The position numbers and the translations under genes were made by a program. Of a DNA stretch of 64,000 nucleotides, positions 7,602 to 16,205 are shown piece after piece; within the stretch, counting starts at the first letter, position 1, and every line of letters starts with the position of its first letter. The notes below the pieces were generated by a model. It searched no databases. It was not told where the DNA came from and worked only from the letters and a program-made list of their open reading frames with translations. Location: positions 87,784 to 151,783 of the forward strand of contig NZ_FZNP01000019.1 of the NCBI RefSeq assembly GCF_900188105.1, read 5' to 3'. The stretch is from Actinomadura mexicana (GTDB taxonomy: Bacteria > Actinomycetota > Actinomycetes > Streptosporangiales > Streptosporangiaceae).

Positions 7602-8627
7602 GTGCCTACCGACGACAGCAGCATCGCGGCGTTCATCGACGCCCTCCCGAAGGTCGAGCTCCACGTCCACCTCGTGGGCTCCGCCTCCGTCCCGACCGTC
7701 CTCGAACTCGCCCGCCGCCACCCGGACGGGGCCGTCCCCGTCGACGAGCGCGAGCTGCGCGCCTTCTACGAGTTCCGCGACTTCCCGCACTTCGCCGAGG
7801 TGTACGAGTCGGTGTCCGGCCTCGTCCGGACGCCGGAGGACGTCGGCACGCTCGTCTCCGGCATCGCCCGCGACCTCGCCGCGCAGAACGTCCGGTACGT
7901 CGAGCTGACCGTCACGCCGTACACCCACCAGCGGGCCGGGATGCCGATGCCCGCGGTGACCGAGGCGCTCGACCTCGCCGCCCGCGAGGCCCGCGACCGG
8001 CTCGGCGTCCGCCTCTCCTACATCTTCGACATCCCCGGCGAGTTCGGCGCCGAGGGCGCCCGCGGCACCCTCGACCACGCGCTGCACCACCCGCCGGAGA
8101 CGCTCGTCGGTTTCGGGATCGGCGGCATCGAGCAGTGCCGCGCGCCGTTCCGGGACGCGTTCCGCGACGCGTTCGCCGCCGCCCGCGCCGCCGGGCTGCG
8201 CAGCGTCCCGCACGCGGGAGAGATGACCGGCCCGGAGACGATCTGGGAGGCCATCGAGGGCCTCGGCGCCGAGCGCATCGGCCACGGCACCAACTGCCTG
8301 GACGACCCGCGCCTCGTCGCCCACCTGCGCGAGACGCAGCTGCCGCTGGAGGTGTGCCCGACCTCCAACGTCTGCACCGGCCAGGTCGCGGGCCTCGCCG
8401 CCCACCCCCTGCCGCGGATGCTGGAGGAGGGGCTGTTCGTCACCCTGAACAGCGACGACCCGCCGATGTTCAACACGACCCTCACCGGTGAGTACCGCGT
8501 CGCCGCCGAGGTGTTCGGGCTCGGCCGCGCCGAGCTGGCCTCCCTGGCCCGCAACGCCGTGACGGCCTCGTCGCTGGACGAGGAGGGACGCAAGGCGATC
8601 CTCGCCGACATCGACGCGCTGGGCTGA
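7602..8627 (+). CDS. adenosine deaminase family enzyme, possibly aminodeoxyfutalosine deaminase
   Basis: This 341-residue zinc hydrolase of the adenosine deaminase family has the metal ligands His21/His23 (ELHVHL), the catalytic HAGE and HGTN motifs and the SDDP motif near residue 286. Members remove the 6-amino group of adenine nucleosides. The stretches VGSASVPTVLELARRHP, YEFRDFPHFAEVY and SDDPPMF look, from memory, like the Streptomyces group that deaminates 6-amino-6-deoxyfutalosine in menaquinone synthesis; plain adenosine deaminase remains possible. The GTG at 7602 lacks a clear ribosome site, but TAATTT at 7590-7595 would fit a -10 giving a leaderless transcript. No other mqn gene is nearby. 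Confidence 0.85.
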   Translation: MPTDDSSIAAFIDALPKVELHVHLVGSASVPTVLELARRHPDGAVPVDERELRAFYEFRDFPHFAEVYESVSGLVRTPEDVGTLVSGIARDLAAQNVRYVELTVTPYTHQRAGMPMPAVTEALDLAAREARDRLGVRLSYIFDIPGEFGAEGARGTLDHALHHPPETLVGFGIGGIEQCRAPFRDAFRDAFAAARAAGLRSVPHAGEMTGPETIWEAIEGLGAERIGHGTNCLDDPRLVAHLRETQLPLEVCPTSNVCTGQVAGLAAHPLPRMLEEGLFVTLNSDDPPMFNTTLTGEYRVAAEVFGLGRAELASLARNAVTASSLDEEGRKAILADIDALG

Positions 8628-8636
8628 GCCGGACGG

Positions 8637-9890
8637 TCAGCCCCAGGCCATGCGCCGCCACGGGCTGCCCGGGTCCTCGGCGAGGACGCGGTGGCCGGTG
8701 AGGGAGCGTTCGTACCATTCGCCGAACTCGCCCTCGTCGAACCGCAGCATCCGGCCGAGGACGTACCCGGCCGAGAACCCGTGCCACGAGGCGTACACCT
8801 GGTGGGCCCGGTGCCCCGCCGTGAGGACGCACTTCTCGGCCTCCTCGGCGTCGCAGTACCCGGCGTTCAGGCCCCAGCGGGCCATGTTCACCGCGCGCCC
8901 GAAGTCGTAGCCGTAGACGCTCTCGACCCGGCCGTCGGGCGGGAGCAGGCCGTCCGCCCGGAACCGCGCCTCGTAGCGCAGGACCGCCTCGGACAGCTCC
9001 ACGACCTCCCGGACGGTCTGCTCGGAGATGTCGCGCTCGCCGCACCAGGCGACGATCGCGTCCTGCCAGGCCCGCCTGTCGGTGCCCCTGCCGCGCCGGT
9101 CGAGCACCATCTGGATCGCCGGGTCGCTGTTGCGGGCGTCGAGTAGCGCGTCCACCTGCTCGCGCCAGCCCCCGGAGTCGGTGATGCCCCAGTCGCGCTC
9201 CAGCAGCACCCGGTCGTCGCGGGTGCTCTCGTGGTCGGTGAGCCTGTTCCAGGCGACGCCGTTCCCGACGGCCAGATGGGCGCCGACGGCGAGGGCCGCT
9301 GCGAGCCGTCCCCACGCGGCGCTGCCGGGGTCGGTGACGAGGATGTCGTGGTCGCGGTCGGGGCGCCGCTCGGCCTCCGCGAGCAGCTCGGCGACCTGCC
9401 GGTACGCCTCGCCGCCGGGCGGCATCTGCGCCACCAGCTCGCGCAGCGGCCGCAGCGCGCCGCGCGGGCCCGCGTCCTGCAGGATCAGCCGCGCGGCGTG
9501 CACGCCCGCGGAGCCGGCGCGCTTGGGATCCCGCAGCGACCCGAACCCCGACATCGCGGCCCAGGCGCGCCGTGCGGCCTCACCCGTCCGGCCCGCGGCG
9601 GCCAGGACGTGCGCCGCCTGGGCGTCCAGCCCCGCCCGGACCCCGGCCGGCATCGAGGCGGCCGCCCGGTCGAGGACGTCGAGGACGCGCTGCGCCTCGC
9701 CGGTCCTCCCCGCGGCGGCGAGCGCCCGCGCGTACCGCGCCCGCGCCGCCGCGGCCGACGCCCGGTCGCCGCGCGCCTCCATGGCCTCGGCGGCATCGGC
9801 GTAGGCGGCCGCGGCCTCCTCGGCCCGGCCCTGCCGCTCGTACTTCCGGGCGCGGTCGAGCACGGCGGCGGTATCGGTCTGTAGCGTCAT
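8637..9890 (-). CDS. DUF1266 domain protein with N-terminal helical repeats
   Basis: This 417-residue protein is predicted to be cytosolic, with no signal peptide. Residues about 5-160 are Ala-rich helical pairs resembling tetratricopeptide repeats (ARKYERQGRAEEAAAAYADAAEAM and relatives). The C-terminal 230 residues resemble DUF1266: WREQVDALLDARNSDPA, then YDFGRAVNMARWGLNAGYCDAEEAEKCV and a WHGFSAGYVLGRML block. The function of DUF1266 is unknown. ATG 9890 is chosen because GGAGGGATCG precedes it directly; the frame is open further upstream without support. It converges with the deaminase gene, nine bases apart. Confidence 0.75.
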   Translation of the reverse strand: MTLQTDTAAVLDRARKYERQGRAEEAAAAYADAAEAMEARGDRASAAAARARYARALAAAGRTGEAQRVLDVLDRAAASMPAGVRAGLDAQAAHVLAAAGRTGEAARRAWAAMSGFGSLRDPKRAGSAGVHAARLILQDAGPRGALRPLRELVAQMPPGGEAYRQVAELLAEAERRPDRDHDILVTDPGSAAWGRLAAALAVGAHLAVGNGVAWNRLTDHESTRDDRVLLERDWGITDSGGWREQVDALLDARNSDPAIQMVLDRRGRGTDRRAWQDAIVAWCGERDISEQTVREVVELSEAVLRYEARFRADGLLPPDGRVESVYGYDFGRAVNMARWGLNAGYCDAEEAEKCVLTAGHRAHQVYASWHGFSAGYVLGRMLRFDEGEFGEWYERSLTGHRVLAEDPGSPWRRMAWG

Positions 9891-9967
9891 CGATCCCTCC
9901 AGGCCACACCGTACCGCCCGCAAAGATCTCGTCACCCGTCCTCCCGCGAAGCCGTTTCGCTGGTGCC

Positions 9968-10486
9968 CTATTCTCCGGTGCGGCCGTCGATGGCTTCGCG
10001 CAGGAGGTCGGCGTGGCCGTTGTGGCGTGCGTATTCTTCGAGCATGTGGAGGTAGACCCAGCGCAGGGTCAGGTTGCGGGTTCTTCCTGGGAATTCCTCG
10101 CCCAGTGACCTGCCCAGTGTGACCTGCCGGGCCAGTTCGACTTCCCTGGTGTAGACGGCGAAGTCCTCTCGGGCTCCGGCAGCGTTGCCGAGGTCGAAGT
10201 CCCCGTCGGGATGCTCCTGCGAGCAGTACAGGTCACCCAGCGCGGCCTGCTTGTCGAAATTGCGGCGGAACCACCACCGCTCGTTCTCCGCAAGGTGCCG
10301 GACAAGGCCGAGCAACGTCAGGCTCGTGCTCGGCAGCGGCCTTGATGCGAGCTGTTCACCGGTCAACCCGCCGCACTTGAGCAGCAAGGTGGCGCGGTGG
10401 AAGTCCAGATACGCCTCCAGAGACGCACCCTCGTCGTCTCCGAAAGGGAAATCGCCGCGATTCACCGCGGGCGCAGTCCATGTCAT
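9968..10486 (-). CDS. DinB-like (DUF664) four-helix protein
   Basis: This 172-residue protein has the DinB/DUF664 four-helix-bundle layout: EAYLDFHRATLLLKCGGLT, then LGLVRHLAENERWW, and a C-terminal WVYLHMLEEYARHNGHADLLREAIDG. Histidines in these three blocks match the metal-binding triad of the superfamily, whose better-known members are thiol (mycothiol or bacillithiol) S-transferases. An exact reaction cannot be assigned. ATG 10486 has AAGGA about ten bases upstream. It is transcribed away from the secreted-protein gene at 10601, sharing a 114-bp intergenic region. Confidence 0.8.
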   Translation of the reverse strand: MTWTAPAVNRGDFPFGDDEGASLEAYLDFHRATLLLKCGGLTGEQLASRPLPSTSLTLLGLVRHLAENERWWFRRNFDKQAALGDLYCSQEHPDGDFDLGNAAGAREDFAVYTREVELARQVTLGRSLGEEFPGRTRNLTLRWVYLHMLEEYARHNGHADLLREAIDGRTGE

Positions 10487-10600
10487 GGGAGCGAATCCTT
10501 GCCGACGGGCACCCGGGAATCCACGGGATTACGCTTCCGCCGGTCAACTCCCACGGAGGGGGACACGTCACATCGGTACGTTCTTGACCAGGAGCCGCCG

Positions 10601-11086
10601 ATGTACTCACAGCCAGTTCCGCCACGCTCCCCCCGTCCGCCGGCGCCGCGCAGCGGCTTGACCGGCCCCGTTGTGGCGGTCATCGCCGGCGCGTGCCTGC
10701 TCTTCGGCGGACTCGGCGGATGCGCGGTCGGCATGGGGATCGGGAGCGCCGCGGGTCCGACCGCTCCGCCGTCTCCCGTGGCCTCCACCGGGAAGTTGGC
10801 GTCCGGTCGCGCGGCGCCTTCCAAGCCGGCGTCCTCCTCTCCGGCGCCGTCCCCGTCGACCGCCGTCCCGACGCGCCGGAGCGGCCCGACCAGCAGGCCC
10901 ACCGTTCGCAAGGTCGAGCCGAAGCCGTCGGTGCACAGGACGCCCCGGCCGAGGCGGACCACTGCGCGCCCGCGGGCGCGCATCGTCCATCCGGGCGCGT
11001 TCTGCTCACCCGCCGGAGCGGCCGGCACCGCCAACGGCCGGGTCTACACCTGCAAGGGGCCCGGCCAGGCGCGGTGGCGCCGCTAG
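10601..11086 (+). CDS. membrane-anchored Ser/Pro-rich surface protein
   Basis: A 161-residue protein with a Pro-rich cytosolic start (residues 1-20), one hydrophobic segment at about 21-50 (LTGPVVAVIAGACLLFGGLGG), a low-complexity Ser/Thr/Pro/Lys/Arg linker to about residue 125, and a small two-cysteine C-terminal module (GAFCSPAGAAGTANGRVYTCKG...RWRR). That module resembles the C..C..G.RWR tail found on many actinobacterial surface proteins of unknown role. ATG 10601 has AGGAG eight bases upstream. Its last 81 bp overlap the 3' end of the convergent molybdopterin oxidoreductase gene. No function can be assigned. Confidence 0.7.
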   Translation: MYSQPVPPRSPRPPAPRSGLTGPVVAVIAGACLLFGGLGGCAVGMGIGSAAGPTAPPSPVASTGKLASGRAAPSKPASSSPAPSPSTAVPTRRSGPTSRPTVRKVEPKPSVHRTPRPRRTTARPRARIVHPGAFCSPAGAAGTANGRVYTCKGPGQARWRR

Positions 11087-13114
11087 GGCGGTGATCTCCA
11101 CGCGGGTGTCGTGGAAGACGGGGCCGCCGCCGAGGTCGGTGTCGCGCTCGTCGACCACGGCGTTGGCGTTGGAGCCGCCGGAGAGCTTGGCCCAGTGGCC
11201 CTTGGCGGTCGCCGCGACGCCGGGACGGACCTCGTCGGTGATCTTCAGGACGGCCTCGAACGCGCCCCGGTCGTTGCCGACGGCGACCCGCTGCCCGTCG
11301 CTCAGGCCCCGCGCCTTCGCGTCGTCCTCGTGGAGGCGGACGGTGAGGCCGCCCGAGCGGCGCCGCAGCTCGGGGTTGTTGGCGAACTGGGTGTTGAGGA
11401 ACTCGTGCGGCGCCGCCGAGACCAGGGCGAGCGGGTACTTCTCGGCCCGCTCCTCGTCGGCGACCTCACCGGGTGGGACGTATCCGGCCAGCCCGGCGGC
11501 GGAGCGGAACTCGAACCGTCCCGACGGGGTGGGGAAGCCGTCGGCGTACGGCAGGAACGGGTCCGGGACCGACATGCGCACGAACCCCTCCTTGCGGAGC
11601 CGGTCCAGCGTGACGCCCGCCATCCACGGGTGGTCCGACGCGAGCAGTTGTTCGGCGAGGCTCTCGTCGGAGTCGTAGAGGGCCGGCTCTTGCAGGCCCA
11701 TCCGGCGCGCCAGGCGGCGGAAGGTCTCGGTCGTCGGCAGGCACTCCCCGGGCGGTGCCACCGCCGGCTCGTTCCAGGTGAGGTACAGGTGGCCGTAGCC
11801 CTCGTGCAGGTCGGTGTGCTCGTGCTGCGCCGTCGCGGGCAGCACGATGTCGGCGTAGTCCACGGTGTCGGTCGGGAACTGCTCCATGACCACGGTGAAC
11901 AGGTCGTCGCGGGCCAGGCCCCGGCGCACCTTGTTCTGGTGCGGGGTGCTGCCCGCCGGGTTCGCCGCGATGACGAACAGGGCCTTGACCGGCGGTTCCC
12001 GGACGTCCAGCAGGCCCTCGCCGAGCCGGCTCATCGACAGCGTCCGCACCGGGCGGGGGCGCAGGTCGTCGCGCCACAGCGCGGCCTTGTCCAGCTTCAC
12101 GTGGCCGGACGTGGAGAACGCGACCCCGCCGCCGCGCCGTGCCCAGTCGCCGGTCACGGCGGGGATGGCGGCGATCATCCGCAGGGCGGCCCCGCCGCCG
12201 GAGTGCCGCTGGAGACCCTGCGTCGCGCGGATCGCGGTGGGGCGGGTGCGGGCGATGCGCTCGCCGAGCGCGACGATGCGGTCCGCCGGGACGCCGGTGA
12301 TACGCGCGGCCCGGTCCGGCGGGTACTCGGCGATCCGGTCCCGGAACTCCTCCCATCCGAGCGTGCCGCGGGCCAGGAAGTCCGCGTCCTGCGCATCGAG
12401 GCCCACGATGACGTGGAGCAGGCCGAGCGCGAGGGCCCCGTCCGTTCCGGGCAGGGGCGCCAGGTGCTCGTCGGCCTGCCGCGCCGTCCGCGTCAGCACC
12501 GGGTCGATCGCCACCAGGTGCGCGCCCGCCCTCCGCGCGTCCTGCACGAACTTCCACACGTGATGGCCGCTGGTCAGGGGATTGGTGCCCCACAGCAGGA
12601 CGAGCCGGGCGTGCGCGAGGTCCTCGGGGTCCATGCCCCCCGGTGAGCCGACCGCCTCGGCCATCCCGGCGCTGCCCGCCGCCGAGCAGATGTTCGCGTC
12701 ATGGGCCGAGGCTCCGAGCACGTTGAAGAACCGGCGGCCGGAGTACCCTTCGAGGCCCTGCAGGTAGCCGAGCGTGCCCGTCCCCCAGTAGGGCCAGATC
12801 GCCTCGCCGCCGTGCTCCCGGGCGACGTCCTCCAGCCGCGCGGCGATCTCGCCGAGCGCCTCGTCCCAACCGATGCGCTCGAACCGGCCCTCGCCCTTGG
12901 CGCCCACCCGGCGCAGCGGGTACAGGATGCGGTCCGGCTGGGCGGCGCGCTCCAGCCACCGGTTCACCTTCGCGCACAGCGCCCCGCGCGTGTACGGGTG
13001 GTCGGGGTTGCCGCGCAGCCGGACCGCCGCCCCGTCCCGCACGGTGACCACCCACGAGCAGCCGTCGGGGCAGTCCAGCGGGCAGGCCCCGAGCACTGTC
13101 AGTTCCGATGGCAT
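11006..13114 (-). CDS. molybdopterin oxidoreductase with one [4Fe-4S] cluster
   Basis: This 702-residue catalytic subunit belongs to the DMSO reductase superfamily. The N-terminal Cys11-x3-Cys15-x3-Cys19-x27-Cys47 motif binds a [4Fe-4S] cluster. It continues through the bis-molybdopterin domains (LVLLWGTNPLTSGHH, YADIVLPATAQHEHTDLHEGYGH) to the C-terminal beta-barrel (NTQFANNPELRRR). Lack of a twin-arginine signal implies a cytoplasmic enzyme. The metal-ligand region reads DANICSAAGSAG, so a Cys ligand is possible but unproven, and the substrate is unknown. No partner subunit is adjacent. The 3' end overlaps the neighbouring secreted-protein gene by 81 bp; the residues past about 670 (AAPPRLAGPLAG...) are a low-complexity tail. 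Confidence 0.85.
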   Translation of the reverse strand: MPSELTVLGACPLDCPDGCSWVVTVRDGAAVRLRGNPDHPYTRGALCAKVNRWLERAAQPDRILYPLRRVGAKGEGRFERIGWDEALGEIAARLEDVAREHGGEAIWPYWGTGTLGYLQGLEGYSGRRFFNVLGASAHDANICSAAGSAGMAEAVGSPGGMDPEDLAHARLVLLWGTNPLTSGHHVWKFVQDARRAGAHLVAIDPVLTRTARQADEHLAPLPGTDGALALGLLHVIVGLDAQDADFLARGTLGWEEFRDRIAEYPPDRAARITGVPADRIVALGERIARTRPTAIRATQGLQRHSGGGAALRMIAAIPAVTGDWARRGGGVAFSTSGHVKLDKAALWRDDLRPRPVRTLSMSRLGEGLLDVREPPVKALFVIAANPAGSTPHQNKVRRGLARDDLFTVVMEQFPTDTVDYADIVLPATAQHEHTDLHEGYGHLYLTWNEPAVAPPGECLPTTETFRRLARRMGLQEPALYDSDESLAEQLLASDHPWMAGVTLDRLRKEGFVRMSVPDPFLPYADGFPTPSGRFEFRSAAGLAGYVPPGEVADEERAEKYPLALVSAAPHEFLNTQFANNPELRRRSGGLTVRLHEDDAKARGLSDGQRVAVGNDRGAFEAVLKITDEVRPGVAATAKGHWAKLSGGSNANAVVDERDTDLGGGPVFHDTRVEITALAAPPRLAGPLAGVDPAVGGAGRSGG

Positions 13115-13274
13115 AGAACCTCCCCAGCTGGACGAACCTCTCCAGTGTGGGGCACGACACCATGAGCGTCATCCAGGACGTTCATTACCCCGAAGGCCGA
13201 GCCCCCGGGTCGCGGCCGGGGTGCCGGGGTGGTTTCCTAAGGGGCGACGGAAACGACCCGTAGGGGGAACGAGA

Positions 13275-14072
13275 GTGAAGAGCGTCGAGCCCGAGGTGTT
13301 CCTCGTTGCGCGGCCCGAACTGGACTACGACGAGGTCGCCCGGTACCTGCGGGACGTGGGCGGGGAGGGCTGGCTGGAGCGGCTCGACCGGGGCGAGCTC
13401 GACGACGAGCTGAACGACCCGCAGAACCTCGCCGAGTTCGCGGGCCGGCTCTGCTACCGCTCCTGGGAGCCGGGCCTCAACCCCAATGTCACCAAGATCC
13501 GCACCGACTCGGGCCAGTACCTGGAGAACATCCTGCGCAGCCTGCACGGCTCGGTGCTGGAGCACGTCAGCTTCAGCTTCGTCCTGCACAACGTGAGCCG
13601 GGTGCTGACCCACGAGCTCGTCCGGCACCGCCCGGGCGTGGCCATCTCGCAGGAGTCGCTGCGGTTCGTCCGGCTGCAGGACATCCCGTTCTGGTTCCCG
13701 GAGTGGGCCCGCGAGGACCCCGAGCTGATGAAGCGCGCCACCGCCATGCTGGAGCAGATGGAGGAGTTCCAGGGGTGGATGGCCGACCACTTCGGTCTGG
13801 ACGACGAGGGCGTGCCGTTCAAGGAGAAGAAGCACAAGACCTCGTTCATGCGCCGCTTCGCCCCCGAGGGCGTCGGCACCGGCCTGGTCTGGACGGCCAA
13901 CGTCCGCACCCTGCGCCACACCCTGGAGAACCGCACCGCGCCCGGCGCCGAGGAGGAGATCCGGCTGCTCTTCAGCAAGATCGGCGAGGTGATGCGGGCG
14001 GAGGCCCCGGACCTGTTCGGCGACTACGTCGTCGAGGACGGCTCCTGGGTGCCGCGGTGGCGCAAGGTCTGA
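13275..14072 (+). CDS. thyX: FAD-dependent thymidylate synthase
   Basis: This 265-residue flavin-dependent thymidylate synthase makes dTMP from dUMP using methylenetetrahydrofolate and NADPH. GTG 13275 follows AGGGGGAACGAGA. The family signature is visible at about residues 117-130 as RHRPGVAISQESLR, followed by NVRTLRHTLENRTAPGAEEEIR near the C-terminus, the usual substrate-binding Arg region. The usual pattern is RHR, seven residues, then Ser; here eight residues separate them, one extra in the PGVAI stretch. Length and the remaining motifs fit an active enzyme. The gene stands alone, divergent from the molybdopterin oxidoreductase. Confidence 0.9.
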   Translation: MKSVEPEVFLVARPELDYDEVARYLRDVGGEGWLERLDRGELDDELNDPQNLAEFAGRLCYRSWEPGLNPNVTKIRTDSGQYLENILRSLHGSVLEHVSFSFVLHNVSRVLTHELVRHRPGVAISQESLRFVRLQDIPFWFPEWAREDPELMKRATAMLEQMEEFQGWMADHFGLDDEGVPFKEKKHKTSFMRRFAPEGVGTGLVWTANVRTLRHTLENRTAPGAEEEIRLLFSKIGEVMRAEAPDLFGDYVVEDGSWVPRWRKV

Positions 14073-14129
14073 TCCCGCGCCACCTTGGGCCTGGGCGCAC
14101 CCGGTCCGACTGGGGAATAGTTGGACGCT

Positions 14130-14852
14130 ATGTCTGACATCTCCATTCCGGTGGGCGCCCGCGAGCTGCCGGGCTACCTCGCCGTCCCCGAGGGGGAGGG
14201 CCCCTGGCCGGGCGTCGTGATCGTGTTCGAGGCGATGGGCGCGAACGACGACATGCGCGCCCAGGCCGACCGGTTCGCCGCCCACGGGTACCTCGCCGTC
14301 CTGCCCGACCTCTACGACGGGGCGCCCTGGGTGCGCTGCGTCGCCAAGGCGATGCGCGACATGCGCGCCCAGCGCGGGCCGACCTACGACCACATCGAGG
14401 CGGCCCGCGCATGGCTCGCCGGCCGGGACGACTGCGCCGGCGGTGTCGGGGTGTGCGGGTTCTGCATGGGCGGCGGGTTCGCGCTGGTCGCGGCGGCGAA
14501 GTACGACTTCCAGGCCGCCGCGGCCAACTACGGGATCCTGCCCCGCCGGCCGGAGGAGTCCCTGCGGGGCGCGTGCCCGATCGTCGGCAGTTACGGCGCC
14601 GCCGACCCGTCGCTGCGGGGGGCGGCCGGCAAGCTGGAGCGCGCCCTCACGGCGGCCGGCGTGCCGCATGACGTGAAGGAGTACCCGGGGACCGGGCACG
14701 GGTTCCTCACCGGCCTCACGCCGCCGCCCCCGCTCGGCCCGATCGCGAGGATCGTCATGGGGTTCGGGAAGGGCCGCGAGCACGCCCCGGACGGCTGGGA
14801 GCGCATCCTCGCGTTCTTTGCCGAGCACCTCGCTGAAAGATCTACAACGTAA
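14130..14852 (+). CDS. dienelactone hydrolase family protein
   Basis: This 240-residue alpha/beta hydrolase has the dienelactone hydrolase Cys-Asp-His set: nucleophile Cys112 in GFCMGGGF, an Asp in SYGAADPS and His in PGTGHGFL. The family opens cyclic enol-lactones formed during chloro-catechol breakdown, but many actinobacterial members have unknown substrates. ATG 14130 is the first solid start; a TTG nine bases earlier is possible. It converges with a thioesterase gene 18 bp away. No ring-cleavage gene is next to it, and the pca genes lie 31 kb away, so a role in aromatic breakdown is only a guess. Confidence 0.85.
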   Translation: MSDISIPVGARELPGYLAVPEGEGPWPGVVIVFEAMGANDDMRAQADRFAAHGYLAVLPDLYDGAPWVRCVAKAMRDMRAQRGPTYDHIEAARAWLAGRDDCAGGVGVCGFCMGGGFALVAAAKYDFQAAAANYGILPRRPEESLRGACPIVGSYGAADPSLRGAAGKLERALTAAGVPHDVKEYPGTGHGFLTGLTPPPPLGPIARIVMGFGKGREHAPDGWERILAFFAEHLAERSTT

Positions 14853-14870
14853 AGCCGCCGGCCGGCGGGA

Positions 14871-15275
14871 TCAGGGGCGGAGCACGGCCTGGGTCTGGGT
14901 CACCTGGGCGACACGCCGCCCGGTCGCGTCGAAGAGGTCGGTCTGGACGACGATCGAGGTCCGACCGGTGTGCAGCGGACGGGAGACGCCCCGGACGCGC
15001 CCCTCCCTGACCCCGCGGAAGAAGTTGGTCTTGGACTCCAGCGTCGAGGTGGAGGTGTCCGGCGGGAGGTTGAGGAACGCGCACGCCGCGCCGAGCGTGT
15101 CGGCCAGGGCCATGAGCGCGCCGCCGTGCATGAGGCCGCCGGCGGTGCAGCGGTCGGGGGCCCATTCCAGGTGGCCGGCGACCTCCTCGGGGCCCGCGGC
15201 GTCGATCTCCATGCCGAGCGCGCGGGCGAACGGCATGGCGTCGGTCAGCTGGCCGGGGGTGAGCTCGGTCGTCAT
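14871..15275 (-). CDS. PaaI-type hotdog-fold thioesterase
   Basis: A 134-residue single hotdog-domain protein. The core DRCTAGGLMHGGALMALADTLGAACA (about residues 41-66) is the PaaI/4HBT signature, with the HGG turn and the catalytic-region Asp two residues after the Ala of ALAD. The SKTNFFRGVREGRV strand matches the CoA-contact strand of the fold. Such enzymes hydrolyse aryl- or acyl-CoA thioesters, often rescuing stalled CoA esters. ATG 15275 has GGAGGCCCC upstream on the minus strand. It is transcribed divergently from an XRE regulator. The substrate cannot be read from the sequence. Confidence 0.85.
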   Translation of the reverse strand: MTTELTPGQLTDAMPFARALGMEIDAAGPEEVAGHLEWAPDRCTAGGLMHGGALMALADTLGAACAFLNLPPDTSTSTLESKTNFFRGVREGRVRGVSRPLHTGRTSIVVQTDLFDATGRRVAQVTQTQAVLRP

Positions 15276-15389
15276 GGGGCCTCCTAAGACGGGGGGTGGT
15301 CGGCTCCCACCCTGGCCGCCGCGGCCTCACGGCGTCCATTACCCCGCACGTAATCGTGGGCTTGACCTGGAAGCCGCTACCGTCGTTGC

Positions 15390-16199
15390 GTGATGACGAT
15401 GACGACGGGGTTGAGCGACGTGCGCCCGATCGGGGACCAGCTTCGTGCCTGGCGGCAGCGGCGCCGGCTGAGCCAGCTGGAGCTGGCGTCGGAGGCGGAC
15501 GTGTCGACGCGGCACCTGAGCTTCGTGGAGACGGGGCGCTCGGCGCCGAGCCGGGAGATGGTGCTGCGGCTGGCCGAGCACCTGGACGTGCCGCTGCGCG
15601 ACCGCAACCTGCTGCTCGTGGCGGCCGGGTACGCGCCGGTGTTCGACGAGACGCCGATCGAGGAACCGAAGATGGACACGGTCCGTGCGGCGCTCCGGCA
15701 GGTGCTGGCGGGCCACGAGCCCTATCCGGCGGTGGTCGTGGACCGGTTCTGGAACCTGATCGACGCCAACGGCGCGGCCGCGTTCTTCATGGAGGGCGCG
15801 CCGCCGGAGCTGCTGGAGCCGCCGCTGAACGTGCTGCGGCTCAGCATGCACCCGGACGGGATGGCGAAGAACATCCTGAACCTGGCGGAGTGGCGCGCCC
15901 ACATGATCGACCGGGTCCGGCGGCATGTGGCGTTGACCGCGGACGCGGCGCTCGCCCAGCTGTACAGGGAGTTGCGGAGCTTCCCCGGCGACGTGGGGGA
16001 GGCGATCGCCCCGCCCGCGAACCACGAGGTCTTCGTTCCGCTGCGGATGCGGGTGGACGGCCGGGAACTGTCGTTCTTCAGCACGATCGCGACCTTCGGG
16101 ACGCCGGTCGACATCACGGTGGCGGAACTGGCGATCGAGTCGTTCTACCCGGCGGACGCGAAGACGACCGAGTTCCTGCGGGAGCGCGCCGGCTGGTGA
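15390..16199 (+). CDS. XRE-family regulator with MmyB-like ligand-binding domain
   Basis: A 269-residue regulator with an N-terminal Cro/XRE helix-turn-helix at about residues 16-70 (LRAWRQRRRLSQLELASEADVSTRHLSFVETGRSAPS) and a C-terminal MmyB-like domain (YPAVVVDRFWNLIDANGAAAFFM ... FSTIATFGTPVDITVAELAIESFYPADA), which in related proteins holds a fatty-acid-like ligand. Neighbours of such regulators are often short dehydrogenases or hydrolases; here the divergent gene is a thioesterase. The run GTG ATG ACG ATG gives three possible starts; with no ribosome site visible, the message may be leaderless from GTG 15390 or ATG 15393. Confidence 0.85.
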   Translation: MMTMTTGLSDVRPIGDQLRAWRQRRRLSQLELASEADVSTRHLSFVETGRSAPSREMVLRLAEHLDVPLRDRNLLLVAAGYAPVFDETPIEEPKMDTVRAALRQVLAGHEPYPAVVVDRFWNLIDANGAAAFFMEGAPPELLEPPLNVLRLSMHPDGMAKNILNLAEWRAHMIDRVRRHVALTADAALAQLYRELRSFPGDVGEAIAPPANHEVFVPLRMRVDGRELSFFSTIATFGTPVDITVAELAIESFYPADAKTTEFLRERAGW

Positions 16200-16205
16200 C
16201 GGGCG

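Noticed and set aside
14858..14871. CCGCCGGCCGGCGG palindrome between convergent genes as a terminator
   Set aside because: It is self-complementary with no loop, and such runs arise often by chance at this GC content.
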